Part shown: positions 6,263 through 12,845 of the stretch, piece after piece
Layout: each line of letters opens with the position of its first letter
Numbering within the stretch: the first letter of the stretch is position 1
NCBI GenBank assembly: GCA_003545125.1
Contig: DQCI01000255.1
Span: forward strand, 1-15,496
Source: Paracoccaceae bacterium
GTDB lineage: Bacteria > Pseudomonadota > Alphaproteobacteria > Rhodobacterales > Rhodobacteraceae
Reading direction: 5' to 3'
DNA: 15,496 nucleotides
Program-made: the position numbers and the translations under genes
The notes under the pieces: generated by a model
Told to the model about the DNA's origin: nothing
What the model saw: only the letters and a program-made list of their open reading frames with translations
The model's database searches: none

Positions 6263-7176
6263 GGCGCAGGCAGGATGAAATCGGGCACGATCCGCGACCG
6301 CGCAATGGCGGCGCCGATATCCAGATCCTTCAAGGCGCCATGGTCGGTGACGAGCGCGGTGGCGAGGCCCGCCGCGGCGCCCCCGAGGATGTCGGTGTGG
6401 AGCGTGTCGCCGACCATGACGATCCGCCCCGGGTCCACCTCTGCGGCCAGCCGGGTCCGCACCATGTCGAACACGTTGCCGTAGGGCTTGCCGAAAAACT
6501 CCGGCGCGACGCCGGTCGCGTCCGCGAGACGATGGGCGAAGTGCCCCGGTTCGAGTGTGAGCCCAGTCTCGCGCGGGGCGACGAGGTCGGGGTTGCCGAC
6601 CCAGACCGGGCGCGGATCGCGGGTGAGCGCTGTCTCCAGCAGCGCCTGGCGCCGGTCGGTCCAGGGCACCGAACTCATCATGACGAACCCATCCACTTCG
6701 GCGTAGGGCACGGGATCATCGGCGAGGAACACGAGATCGAGGCCGTCGAACTCTTCGAACCCATGGCTCTCGGGCGCGATCAGGCCGAGCCGCCCGGCGG
6801 GCGGGGAGCGGGTGAGCGCGGCGATCAGAACGTCGCGGCTGCTAAGTACGTCATCGGCCGTGAAGTCAAACCCCAGCCGCCCGAACCGCTCCAGTGCCAC
6901 CCGCTTGGGGTAGCTCGCGGCGTTCGACACCACGATGACCCGTTTGCCCGCCGCCTGCAGCGCCGCGATCCGCTCCGGCGCGCCGGGGATCGGGCTCTCG
7001 CCGACGTTCAGCACACCGAAGGCGTCGAGCAGGAAAACGTCGAAATCCTGTGCAAGATCGGCGAGGCTGTCCACCGCACGCGGGCGCGCCGGGTAGCGGG
7101 CCTGCGGGAGCCGGTCGCGAACGGCCTCGTAGGCATCGAACGCCCAAACGGCATCTCGCGTGGCCGGGGCGCACAT
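6259..7176 (-). CDS. HAD superfamily IIA phosphatase-like protein (NagD-related)
   Basis: A 305-residue cytosolic HAD-IIA protein. Motif I is at 47-56 (VFLLDAFGVL) with nucleophile Asp51, motif II is VVSNAAS with Ser84, the motif III Lys is Lys230 (FFGKPYGN), and motif IV is VGDTLHTD with Asp257 and Asp262. The alpha/beta C2B-type cap fills about 110-215. The odd point is residue 53: Phe stands where most HAD phosphatases have the general-acid Asp (DxD). This recalls the DxWGV form seen in the HAD-IIA subgroup I know as TIGR01459, so phosphatase activity should not be assumed. The start is at ATG 7176, which shares one base with the stop of phnE2 (TGATG); the longer open frame to 7767 overlies phnE2 and is rejected. 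Operon position suggests it acts on the imported organophosphorus compound or a product of it. Confidence 0.88.
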   Translation of the reverse strand: MCAPATRDAVWAFDAYEAVRDRLPQARYPARPRAVDSLADLAQDFDVFLLDAFGVLNVGESPIPGAPERIAALQAAGKRVIVVSNAASYPKRVALERFGRLGFDFTADDVLSSRDVLIAALTRSPPAGRLGLIAPESHGFEEFDGLDLVFLADDPVPYAEVDGFVMMSSVPWTDRRQALLETALTRDPRPVWVGNPDLVAPRETGLTLEPGHFAHRLADATGVAPEFFGKPYGNVFDMVRTRLAAEVDPGRIVMVGDTLHTDILGGAAAGLATALVTDHGALKDLDIGAAIARSRIVPDFILPAP

Positions 7177-7994
7177 CAGATGATCGCCCCGCGCACCTTT
7201 GCCGAGACCCATTCGCCGATCACCACGGCGAACAGGATGACGATCAGGATCAGCGCCACCTGCGGCCAGGCCAGCACGTCGAGCGAGGCCGACAACTGGA
7301 GCCCGATGCCGCCCGCGCCGACCAGGCCGAGCACCGTGCTCTCGCGGATGTTGATGTCCCAGCGGAACACCGCGATGCCGGCAAAGGCGGGCATGATCTG
7401 GGGCACGATGCCATAGGCCATGACCTGCCAGCGGCTCGCCCCGGTTGCGGTGATCGCCTCGACCTGGCTGTGGTCGATTTCCTCGATGGCTTCGTAGAGC
7501 AGCTTGGCGCAGAACCCGATCGAGCGGATGGCGATCGCAACGACACCGGCGAAGACGCCCGGTCCGATGATGGCGATCAAGAGGAGCGCCCAGATCAACG
7601 AGTTGATCGAGCGGGTCGAAACGATGATGAGCAACGCGACGGGCCGGATGAACAGCCTCGACGGGGTGGTATTGCGCGCCGCGAGAAACGCCACCGGAAC
7701 CGCCATGAACAGCGCGGCGATGGTCCCGAGCGTGGCGATGTTGAGCGTGTCCCAGATCGGCCACCACAGCTTCTCGATATAGGACCAGCGCGGCGGCGTG
7801 GCGCGCTCAAGGATGTCGCCGGCGATGCGCGGCGCATCCCAGACGAAGAACCACGTCGTCGATTGCGAGATCACGTTCCAGCAATAGACGAAGACCGCCA
7901 CGCCGATGAGCCAGTAGAACCAGCGCGTCAGCCCCTCGCGCTGGGTGCGGCGTTTCCATTCATGGGTGCCGTCCGGTTTTGCGATCGTGACCAC
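7176..7994 (-). CDS. phnE: Phosphonate-type ABC transporter permease PhnE (second copy)
   Basis: A 272-residue inner-membrane permease of the PhnE family. About six hydrophobic segments are visible, starting at 25-45 (FYWLIGVAVFVYCWNVI). The EAA loop that contacts the ATPase reads VEAITATGASRWQV near 180-193 and is followed by the family signature [16 protein letters not shown]. The start is a GTG at 7994 that shares one base with the TAG stop of the preceding phnE1. It pairs with phnE1 to form the heterodimeric channel used by PhnCDEE systems. Substrates in the family include phosphonates, phosphite and phosphate esters; specificity is set by PhnD, not by this subunit. Confidence 0.9.
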   Translation of the reverse strand: MVTIAKPDGTHEWKRRTQREGLTRWFYWLIGVAVFVYCWNVISQSTTWFFVWDAPRIAGDILERATPPRWSYIEKLWWPIWDTLNIATLGTIAALFMAVPVAFLAARNTTPSRLFIRPVALLIIVSTRSINSLIWALLLIAIIGPGVFAGVVAIAIRSIGFCAKLLYEAIEEIDHSQVEAITATGASRWQVMAYGIVPQIMPAFAGIAVFRWDINIRESTVLGLVGAGGIGLQLSASLDVLAWPQVALILIVILFAVVIGEWVSAKVRGAII

Positions 7995-8818
7995 TATTGC
8001 ACCCTCGCTCTGACAATGCCGGAGATGTATTCCAGCGCCATCACAATCCCGATGATGATGATCAGGATCGCGGCGGCGGTGTCGAATTCGTAGCGGTCGA
8101 ACGCCGTGTTCAACGTCGCCCCGATGCCGCCCGCACCGACCAGCCCCAGAATTGCGCTCTCACGGAAGTTGATGTCGATGCGGTACATCGACAACCCGAT
8201 CAGGCGCGGCATGAACTGCGGCTGCACGCCGAAGTTGATCCACTGCGCCCATGAGGCGCCAGTCGCGCGCACCGCCTCGGCCTGCACCCGGTCCATATCC
8301 TCGATATCCTCGGCAAGCAGCTTCGACAGGAAGCCGATGGTGGCGAAGGACAGCGTCAGGAACCCGGCGAGCGGGCCGAAGCCGAAGATCGCCACCAGCA
8401 GGATCGCGACGATGATCTCTTGTAGCGCCCGGCTGATCGCGATGATCCCGCGGCAGATCAGGTAGACCGGCAGCGGCGCGATGTTGCGCGCGGCGCCCAG
8501 CCCGATCGGGATCGAGACGGCGATGCCGACCACCGAGGAGGCCACGGTCATGATGATGCTCTCGATCATCCCTTCCTTGATGTCGGTCGCCCGGGTGACG
8601 AAATCGGGGGTGAAGAACGAGGTCACAAAGTCCGCCCCCCGCTCCAGCCCTTCATAGACCCGGCTCCAGTTCACCTCGACCGAGGCGATCGCCAGCACCA
8701 GGTAGACCACCGCACCCACGGTAAGCGCCCAGCGCAGCCAGGGGCGCTTGACGAAGGGGGGCTTTTTCCATTTCTGCCCGATCAGAACGTCGAGCTCGGT
8801 AACGGCGGGGTCGTTCAT
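7994..8818 (-). CDS. phnE: Phosphonate-type ABC transporter permease PhnE (first copy)
   Basis: A 274-residue permease of the PhnE family. The first membrane helix is near residues 29-47, and after a periplasmic stretch of about 40 residues (45-85) further helices follow. The EAA loop [14 protein letters not shown] is followed by [16 protein letters not shown], nearly the same as in the second copy, which shows the two permeases are paralogues. The start at ATG 8818 overlaps the phnC stop by 4 bases (ATGA); the open frame continues to 9046, but that part lies antisense-free over phnC in another frame and is not credible as coding. Start and stop overlaps on both sides indicate tight translational coupling. 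Confidence 0.9.
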   Translation of the reverse strand: MNDPAVTELDVLIGQKWKKPPFVKRPWLRWALTVGAVVYLVLAIASVEVNWSRVYEGLERGADFVTSFFTPDFVTRATDIKEGMIESIIMTVASSVVGIAVSIPIGLGAARNIAPLPVYLICRGIIAISRALQEIIVAILLVAIFGFGPLAGFLTLSFATIGFLSKLLAEDIEDMDRVQAEAVRATGASWAQWINFGVQPQFMPRLIGLSMYRIDINFRESAILGLVGAGGIGATLNTAFDRYEFDTAAAILIIIIGIVMALEYISGIVRARVQ

Positions 8819-9618
8819 TGGGCGGCCTCCCCGGACACGTCCTCGTCTTCCTCCTCGACCTTCTCGATCGTGGCTTCCCAATCCTCTTCGCCATAGATCC
8901 GGGTCAGAACATCCGGAGACAGCTCGTCTGGGGTGCCGTCGAAAACGACAGCGCCAAGCTCCAGACCGATCACCCGTTCCACGAACATCTGCGCCAGCGC
9001 CACGTCGTGGATGTTGATGATCGCGGCGAGATTGCGCTCTTTGCACAGCTCGACGATCAACCGCATGATCTGCCGGCTGGTCTTGGGATCGAGGCTGGCG
9101 GTGGGCTCGTCGACCAGCAGCAGCGCCGGATCCTGAACCAGGGCGCGCGCGATTCCGACCCGCTGGCGCTGGCCGCCGGAGAGCTCGTCGGCGCGTTTGT
9201 CGGCCATGTGCAACAGCCCGACGCGGTCGAGCAGACGGTAGGCCTCGTCCACGTCTGTCTGCGGGAACCGCCGGGTGAAACTGCGCCAGAAACCGACGTA
9301 GCCGAGCCGGCCCGAGAGCACATTCTCCATCACCGTGAGCCGCTCGACCAGGGCGTACTCCTGGAAGATCATGCCCATCTGCCGGCGGGCGCGCCTGAGG
9401 CCGTTCTGGCTTAGCCGCGTCAGCTCGATGTCGTTCAGAAAAGCCTTGCCGCCGGTCGGGTCGATCAGCCGGTTGACGCAGCGGATCATGGTGGATTTAC
9501 CGGCCCCTGACGGGCCGATCAGCGCCACCACCTGCCCTTGCGGGATCTCCAGGGTGACGTCTTTCAGCGCCCGTTCGCCGGTCGCATAGGTCTTGTCGAG
9601 TTGTTCCAGCCGCAGCAT
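8815..9618 (-). CDS. phnC: Phosphonate-type ABC transporter ATP-binding protein PhnC
   Basis: A 267-residue ABC ATPase. Walker A is GPSGAGKST (35-43), the Q-loop Gln is 86 in [14 protein letters not shown] (the xxLVERLxVxxNVLxGRLG pattern typical of PhnC), the signature is LSGGQ (146-150), Walker B is LLLVDEPT (166-173) and the switch His is 204. It energises import through the two PhnE subunits. The C-terminus carries a short acidic tail ([14 protein letters not shown]) beyond the usual end. A GAGGGGCG ribosome binding region precedes the ATG. It lies 70 bases after phnD, separated by two hairpins, and overlaps phnE1 by 4 bases. Confidence 0.93.
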   Translation of the reverse strand: MLRLEQLDKTYATGERALKDVTLEIPQGQVVALIGPSGAGKSTMIRCVNRLIDPTGGKAFLNDIELTRLSQNGLRRARRQMGMIFQEYALVERLTVMENVLSGRLGYVGFWRSFTRRFPQTDVDEAYRLLDRVGLLHMADKRADELSGGQRQRVGIARALVQDPALLLVDEPTASLDPKTSRQIMRLIVELCKERNLAAIINIHDVALAQMFVERVIGLELGAVVFDGTPDELSPDVLTRIYGEEDWEATIEKVEEEDEDVSGEAAQ

Positions 9619-9646
9619 GCCCCGCCCCTCGTGACTTCAATGCAGC

Positions 9647-9682
9647 GGCCCGGGATGTCCCGGACCGCCACCCGCATGGTGG
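9647..9682 (-). promoter_or_regulatory. Two hairpins between phnD and phnC
   Basis: The phnD-phnC gap holds two adjacent stems. The one at 9647-9666 has 8-bp arms with one G-U pair in the minus-strand RNA and a 4-base loop (CCGGG-ACAT-CCCGG core). The one at 9668-9682 has 5-bp arms (CCACC/GGTGG) and a 5-base loop. No T-run follows. Such stems after a binding-protein gene commonly block 3' exonucleases, keeping binding-protein message in excess over ATPase and permeases. The structure is seen; the function is inferred. Confidence 0.6.
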
Positions 9683-9688
9683 TTCAGA

Positions 9689-10663
9689 TCATTCGCAGGC
9701 GTAGGATACGTCGTTCGCCGCGTCGATCTTGCGAATGACTTCCCAGTATTCCTGGTAGGTGATCGGGATGAACTGCGCCTCGCCGTTCTTCTCGAATTCC
9801 TCCTGCAGGCTGGTGCCCTCCCAATCGAAGCTGAAGAAGGCATCTGTGATCGCGTCCTGCAACTCGGGCTTGAGGTTGTACACGACCCCGTAGCCGGTTG
9901 TCGGGAAGGTCTGCGATTTGTAGAGCGACACCAACTGGTCGTCGCTGACTACATCGCGCTTGAGCATCCGTGCCAGCACCGAATTGGCGATCGAGGCGGC
10001 CGGGTAATCCTTGTTGGCCACGCCGAGGATCGAGTTGTCATGCTTGCCCGAGAACACCGGCTCGAAATCGCGGTCGGCAAGCATGTCGTAGTCGGCCTTG
10101 AGAATCGCCGACGGCGCCTTGAAGCCCGAATTCGAGGTCGGCGAGGTGAAGGCGAGCTGCCCGCCTTTGATGTCCTCGACCGCTTCGATGCCGGAGCCCG
10201 GAAAGGTGATGATCTCCATCTCGTAGCCGAAGCTGCCGTCCGCGCTGGCCATGATGGTGAAGGGCCGGAAGCCCGCGCAGTTCACCGCCAGCGGGTTCGA
10301 CCCGGTGTTGAAGCCCGCGATATGCAAGCGGCCCGAGCGCATCGCCTCGATCTGCGCGGCGTTCGACTGAACCGGGAAGAACTGGATCGACTTGCCGGTT
10401 TTTTCTTCGAGGTAGGTCAGGAAGTCCGCCCAGGCCTCTTTGTAGACCGCGGGGTCTTCGACCGGGGTATATGCAAAAACCAGCGTGTCGGGGTCGAGCA
10501 ACTCGCTTTCGTCGGCGGGAACATCGGCGATCAGGTCGCCGTCGGTATCGCAATAGCGCTCATCGAGGGCGCCGCGCGGACAATCCTGCGCCATTGCCGG
10601 GCCCCAGGCGAATGCCAGGGCCGCCACACAGGCGCCTGCGAATTTGAGTTTCAACGTATTCAT
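9689..10663 (-). CDS. phnD: Phosphonate-type ABC transporter substrate-binding protein PhnD
   Basis: A 324-residue periplasmic binding protein. Residues 1-25 form a Sec signal peptide ending in AMA before Gln26. The mature core starts with LVFAYTPVED at 61, followed by TSPTSNSGF (173-181) and GKHDNS (206-211), the two loops that hold the phosphonate or phosphate oxygens in PhnD proteins. Between signal and core is an extension of about 35 residues with two Cys (28, 38) and an acidic loop DTDGDLIAD (39-47) that looks like a calcium-binding turn; Cys129 and Cys323 could pair with other cysteines. GGGAGG eight bases upstream supports the ATG at 10663. It is the first transporter gene after the regulator, 58 bases downstream. 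The ligand could be a phosphonate, phosphite or small phosphate ester. Confidence 0.9.
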   Translation of the reverse strand: MNTLKLKFAGACVAALAFAWGPAMAQDCPRGALDERYCDTDGDLIADVPADESELLDPDTLVFAYTPVEDPAVYKEAWADFLTYLEEKTGKSIQFFPVQSNAAQIEAMRSGRLHIAGFNTGSNPLAVNCAGFRPFTIMASADGSFGYEMEIITFPGSGIEAVEDIKGGQLAFTSPTSNSGFKAPSAILKADYDMLADRDFEPVFSGKHDNSILGVANKDYPAASIANSVLARMLKRDVVSDDQLVSLYKSQTFPTTGYGVVYNLKPELQDAITDAFFSFDWEGTSLQEEFEKNGEAQFIPITYQEYWEVIRKIDAANDVSYACE

Positions 10664-10700
10664 GGTCTTTCCTCCCTATGAGACCAGGGCCTGATGCCCT
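10664..10700 (-). promoter_or_regulatory. Tandem hairpins in the phnD leader, one displaying the ribosome binding site
   Basis: Two inverted repeats abut directly ahead of the phnD ATG. AGGGC-CTGAT-GCCCT (10686-10700) is a 5-bp stem. GGTCT/AGACC (10664-10668 with 10681-10685) closes a 12-base loop that contains the GGGAGG ribosome binding site. In the mRNA the two stems could stack just upstream of the start codon. They may set the 5' end of a processed phnD message or tune translation. On the plus strand the first stem is followed by TTTT, but no plus-strand gene ends here. Confidence 0.45.
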
Positions 10701-10721
10701 TTTGGTTATTGATCTTCTCGT

Positions 10722-11510
10722 TCACCTTGCGATTTCCAGCCCGACGCCGCCGGTTGCGAGCGCATCCGCAAGATCGCCCTCCGGCGCCCGGTCCGTGACA
10801 ACGCACGAGAGCCCGGACAGACCCCCGACTTGTGACAGGCCGCGGCGGCCGAACTTGCCGCTGTCGATCAACAGATGGCTTGTCTCGCTCCCCGCGAGCA
10901 TGGCGCGTTTGACCGCGGCAAAACCACGGACGGCTTCGGTGATACCGTCCTGCGTCAACCCCGAAGCCCCGATCATGCAGCGGTCGACCCTATAGCGTGC
11001 GAGGTATTCGACCGTGTCCGTCCCCACCACGGCGGCTTCGGAAACGTGGTAATCGCCGGGGCACAAAATGACTTCGGCCGCCGGGCTCTGTCCAAGCGTC
11101 ATCGCCACGGTCAGGCTGTTGGTCACCACGGTGCAGGGGGTCTCGGCGAAGGCAAGAAACCGGGCGAGCTGAACCGTCGTGGATCCAGAATCGATCATCA
11201 CCGTATCGCCGGGCCGCACCAGGTCCGCCGCCCTGCGCCCGATTGCTCTGCGCTCCTCAAGCCGGTCTTGGCTGCGCTGGTGGAAATCCGGGTAGTACCG
11301 CCCCGCCGTGGCGCCGCCATGCGCCCGTTCGATCAACCCGTCGTCCGAAAGTCTGTCCATGTCGCGGCGCACGGTTTCGGTCGAGACACCGAATCGCTGC
11401 GCCATTTCGGTGATGCGTATATGCGGGCGCAGTTTCAGCTCCAGGAGGATCTGGTTGCGCCGTTCCGATTGGCGCAAACGTTTCTCACTTGGCTTCTGCG
11501 CGCCGTCCAT
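10722..11510 (-). CDS. DeoR/GlpR-family transcriptional regulator
   Basis: A 262-residue cytosolic repressor-type regulator. The N-terminal winged helix-turn-helix covers about 16-68, with recognition helix VSTETVRRDMDRLSDDGLI and the family's RAHGGA at 62-67. The C-terminal DeoR effector domain (about 85-245) shows IDSGSTT (106-112, where the family usually has a G/S-T-T phosphate-binding loop), VVTNS (128-132), GASG (181-184) and IDSGKFGR (215-222, family D-x-S-K-F). DeoR-domain proteins respond to phosphorylated sugars or related intermediates. ATG 11510 is preceded by a run of seven G that serves as the ribosome binding site. It is the first gene of the phn operon and is divergent from the Afu-like transporter, so it probably controls both. 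Its effector is unknown. Confidence 0.9.
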   Translation of the reverse strand: MDGAQKPSEKRLRQSERRNQILLELKLRPHIRITEMAQRFGVSTETVRRDMDRLSDDGLIERAHGGATAGRYYPDFHQRSQDRLEERRAIGRRAADLVRPGDTVMIDSGSTTVQLARFLAFAETPCTVVTNSLTVAMTLGQSPAAEVILCPGDYHVSEAAVVGTDTVEYLARYRVDRCMIGASGLTQDGITEAVRGFAAVKRAMLAGSETSHLLIDSGKFGRRGLSQVGGLSGLSCVVTDRAPEGDLADALATGGVGLEIAR

Positions 11511-11542
11511 AGTCCCCCCCGGTTTCCGTCAGGATGTTTGAG

Positions 11543-11612
11543 TTTTTCCCAGATCGCAAGCCGCGGTTTGTTGTTTTTGCCAAGTCAGACCGTGCGGGAT
11601 GTTGCTTTTCCC
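11543..11612. promoter_or_regulatory. Three T-rich octamers with exact 31-bp spacing (candidate operator array)
   Basis: TTTTTCCC (11543-11550), TTTTTGCC (11574-11581) and CTTTTCCC (11605-11612) start exactly 31 bases apart, close to three helical turns, so all face the same side of the DNA. The outer two lie within longer similar blocks, each opening with GGATGTT (at 11532 and 11597) and ending with AGATCG (at 11551 and 11615). The array lies just upstream of the regulator start and on the regulator-proximal side of the divergent region. DeoR-family proteins often bind several phased sites cooperatively, which makes this the best operator candidate for the adjacent regulator. Confidence 0.5.
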
Positions 11613-11630
11613 GCAGATCGGTGCTGGTAT
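11602..11630 (+). promoter_or_regulatory. Possible sigma-70-like promoter toward the Afu-like operon
   Basis: TTGCTT at 11602-11607 and TGGTAT at 11625-11630 are separated by 17 bases. Each hexamer matches the consensus in only three of six positions, so the call is weak. If real, the third octamer of the phased array overlaps the -35 hexamer, which would fit direct repression, and the mRNA would have a leader of about 165 bases. Confidence 0.25.
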
Positions 11631-11714
11631 CCCTTCACGAATAAACACTTTCCACAGGGTCGAAGCCGCCGTCAGGTGCATCGCACCGCGCACATCGAGC
11701 CTGGGGATTCGTGT

Positions 11715-11739
11715 ATCGGTTGAACCGATGTCTATCGGT
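11715..11739. promoter_or_regulatory. Perfect 15-bp palindrome with an extra half-site
   Basis: ATCGGTT-G-AACCGAT (11715-11729) has perfect 7-bp arms around one central base. A further direct half-site ATCGGT follows at 11734-11739, 19 bases from the first. The cluster lies 65-89 bases before the start of the binding-protein gene. It looks like a dimeric regulator site with a second weaker binding position. It differs in sequence from the T-rich octamer array, so a second regulator may act here. A smaller dyad, GGTGC-ATC-GCACC, is at 11675-11687. Confidence 0.5.
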
Positions 11740-11792
11740 CTGCGTCTCGATGCGATGTCAGTCGGGGGGCGTCGCGTTCAACATCGACAATT

Positions 11793-11798
11793 GGGAGG
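11793..11798 (+). promoter_or_regulatory. Ribosome binding site of the Afu-like binding protein
   Basis: GGGAGG lies five bases before ATG 11804 (GGGAGGACACC-ATG). It fixes the start at the residue that opens a good signal peptide, against an upstream in-frame start at 11711 that would place the signal sequence internally. Confidence 0.8.
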
Positions 11799-11803
11799 AC
11801 ACC

Positions 11804-12829
11804 ATGAAATCAACGCATTCGATCGGCGCAATATCTGTGGCCGCAACGCTTCTGATGGCCGGGGCCGCGCAGGCCGAAAAGCTGACGCTCTACTGCTCGG
11901 CCCAGGAGGACTGGTGCCAGCTGATGGCGCGCAGCTTCGAGGAGGCGACCGGGATCGACGTCGACATGACCCGCAAGTCGTCGGGCGAGACCTTCGCCCA
12001 GATCCGCGCCGAAGCGTCGAACCCGAAGGGCGACGTGTGGTGGGGCGGCACCGGCGACCCGCATCTGCAAGCGGCCGAGGAGGGGCTGACCGCCGAGTAC
12101 ATTTCGCCGATGCGCGGCGAGCTGCATCCTTGGGCGATCTCGCAGGCCGAAAGCGCCGGCAACCGCACCATCGGCATCTATTCGGGCGCGTTGGGCTACG
12201 GCTACAACACCGATCTCATGGCCGCCAACGACCTGCCCGAGCCGTCGTGCTGGAAGGACCTTCTTGATCCGATCTACAAGGGCCATGTCCAGATGGCGAA
12301 CCCGAACTCGTCGGGCACCGCCTATACGACGCTCGCCACCATCGTGCAGTTGTTCGGCGAGGACGAGGGGTTCGACTTCATGAAAGGCCTGCACGCCAAT
12401 ATCAACCAGTACACCAAATCGGGCTCGGCGCCGATCAAGGCCGCTGCCCGGGGCGAGAACACCATCGGCATCGTGTTCATGCATGACGCGGTGAAACAGG
12501 CGGTGGCGGGCTTCCCGATCAAGGTCGTGGCCCCGTGCGAAGGCACCGGCTACGAGATCGGCTCGATGTCGATCGTCGAGGGCGCACGCAACATGGACGA
12601 AGCCAAGGCGTTCTATGACTGGGCGCTTTCGGCCGAGGCACAGGCTCTGGCCCTTGAAGTCGACGCCTTCCAGGTGATGTCGAACATGGCCGCACCCTCC
12701 TCGGACCTGGCACCGGACATGTCGGCGCTGACGCTGATCGACTACGACTTCGCCAAGTATGGCTCGTCGGACGAGCGCAAGCGGCTCCTGCAGAAGTGGG
12801 ACGAAGAAGTCTCGACGTTGCCGCAGTAG
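11804..12829 (+). CDS. Fbp/Afu-type ABC transporter periplasmic binding protein
   Basis: A 341-residue periplasmic binding protein with a Sec signal peptide (residues 1-24, ending AQA before Glu25). The mature start LTLYCSAQEDWCQLM, then SFEEATGIDV and GDVWWGGTGDPHLQAAEEGL, is the pattern of the ferric-binding-like family that includes FbpA, AfuA and AepX. Members bind ferric iron, hexose phosphates or 2-aminoethylphosphonate. I do not see the adjacent Tyr-Tyr pair near residue 195 that ferric FbpA proteins use; the equivalent stretch reads GTAYTTLATI, which is compatible with an anionic organic ligand. Cys residues in LYCSAQEDWC and in PSCW and APCEG could form disulfides. It heads a plus-strand operon with permease and ATPase and is divergent from the DeoR-type regulator. 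Iron as ligand cannot be excluded. Confidence 0.88.
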   Translation: MKSTHSIGAISVAATLLMAGAAQAEKLTLYCSAQEDWCQLMARSFEEATGIDVDMTRKSSGETFAQIRAEASNPKGDVWWGGTGDPHLQAAEEGLTAEYISPMRGELHPWAISQAESAGNRTIGIYSGALGYGYNTDLMAANDLPEPSCWKDLLDPIYKGHVQMANPNSSGTAYTTLATIVQLFGEDEGFDFMKGLHANINQYTKSGSAPIKAAARGENTIGIVFMHDAVKQAVAGFPIKVVAPCEGTGYEIGSMSIVEGARNMDEAKAFYDWALSAEAQALALEVDAFQVMSNMAAPSSDLAPDMSALTLIDYDFAKYGSSDERKRLLQKWDEEVSTLPQ

Positions 12830-12845
12830 CTTGGCGCAGTAAAAG

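Noticed and set aside
7177..7767. N-terminal extension of the HAD protein to 502 residues
   Set aside because: The added part is Arg/His-rich, lies over phnE2 in another frame, and the HAD fold begins properly after the TGATG junction at 7176.
10686..10704. Intrinsic terminator on the plus strand (stem followed by TTTT)
   Set aside because: The stem has only five pairs and no plus-strand gene ends nearby; it is better read as part of the phnD leader on the minus strand.
11511..11803. Pho box for PhoB control of the divergent operons
   Set aside because: No pair of CTGTCAT-like heptamers at 11-bp spacing was seen in this region by eye.
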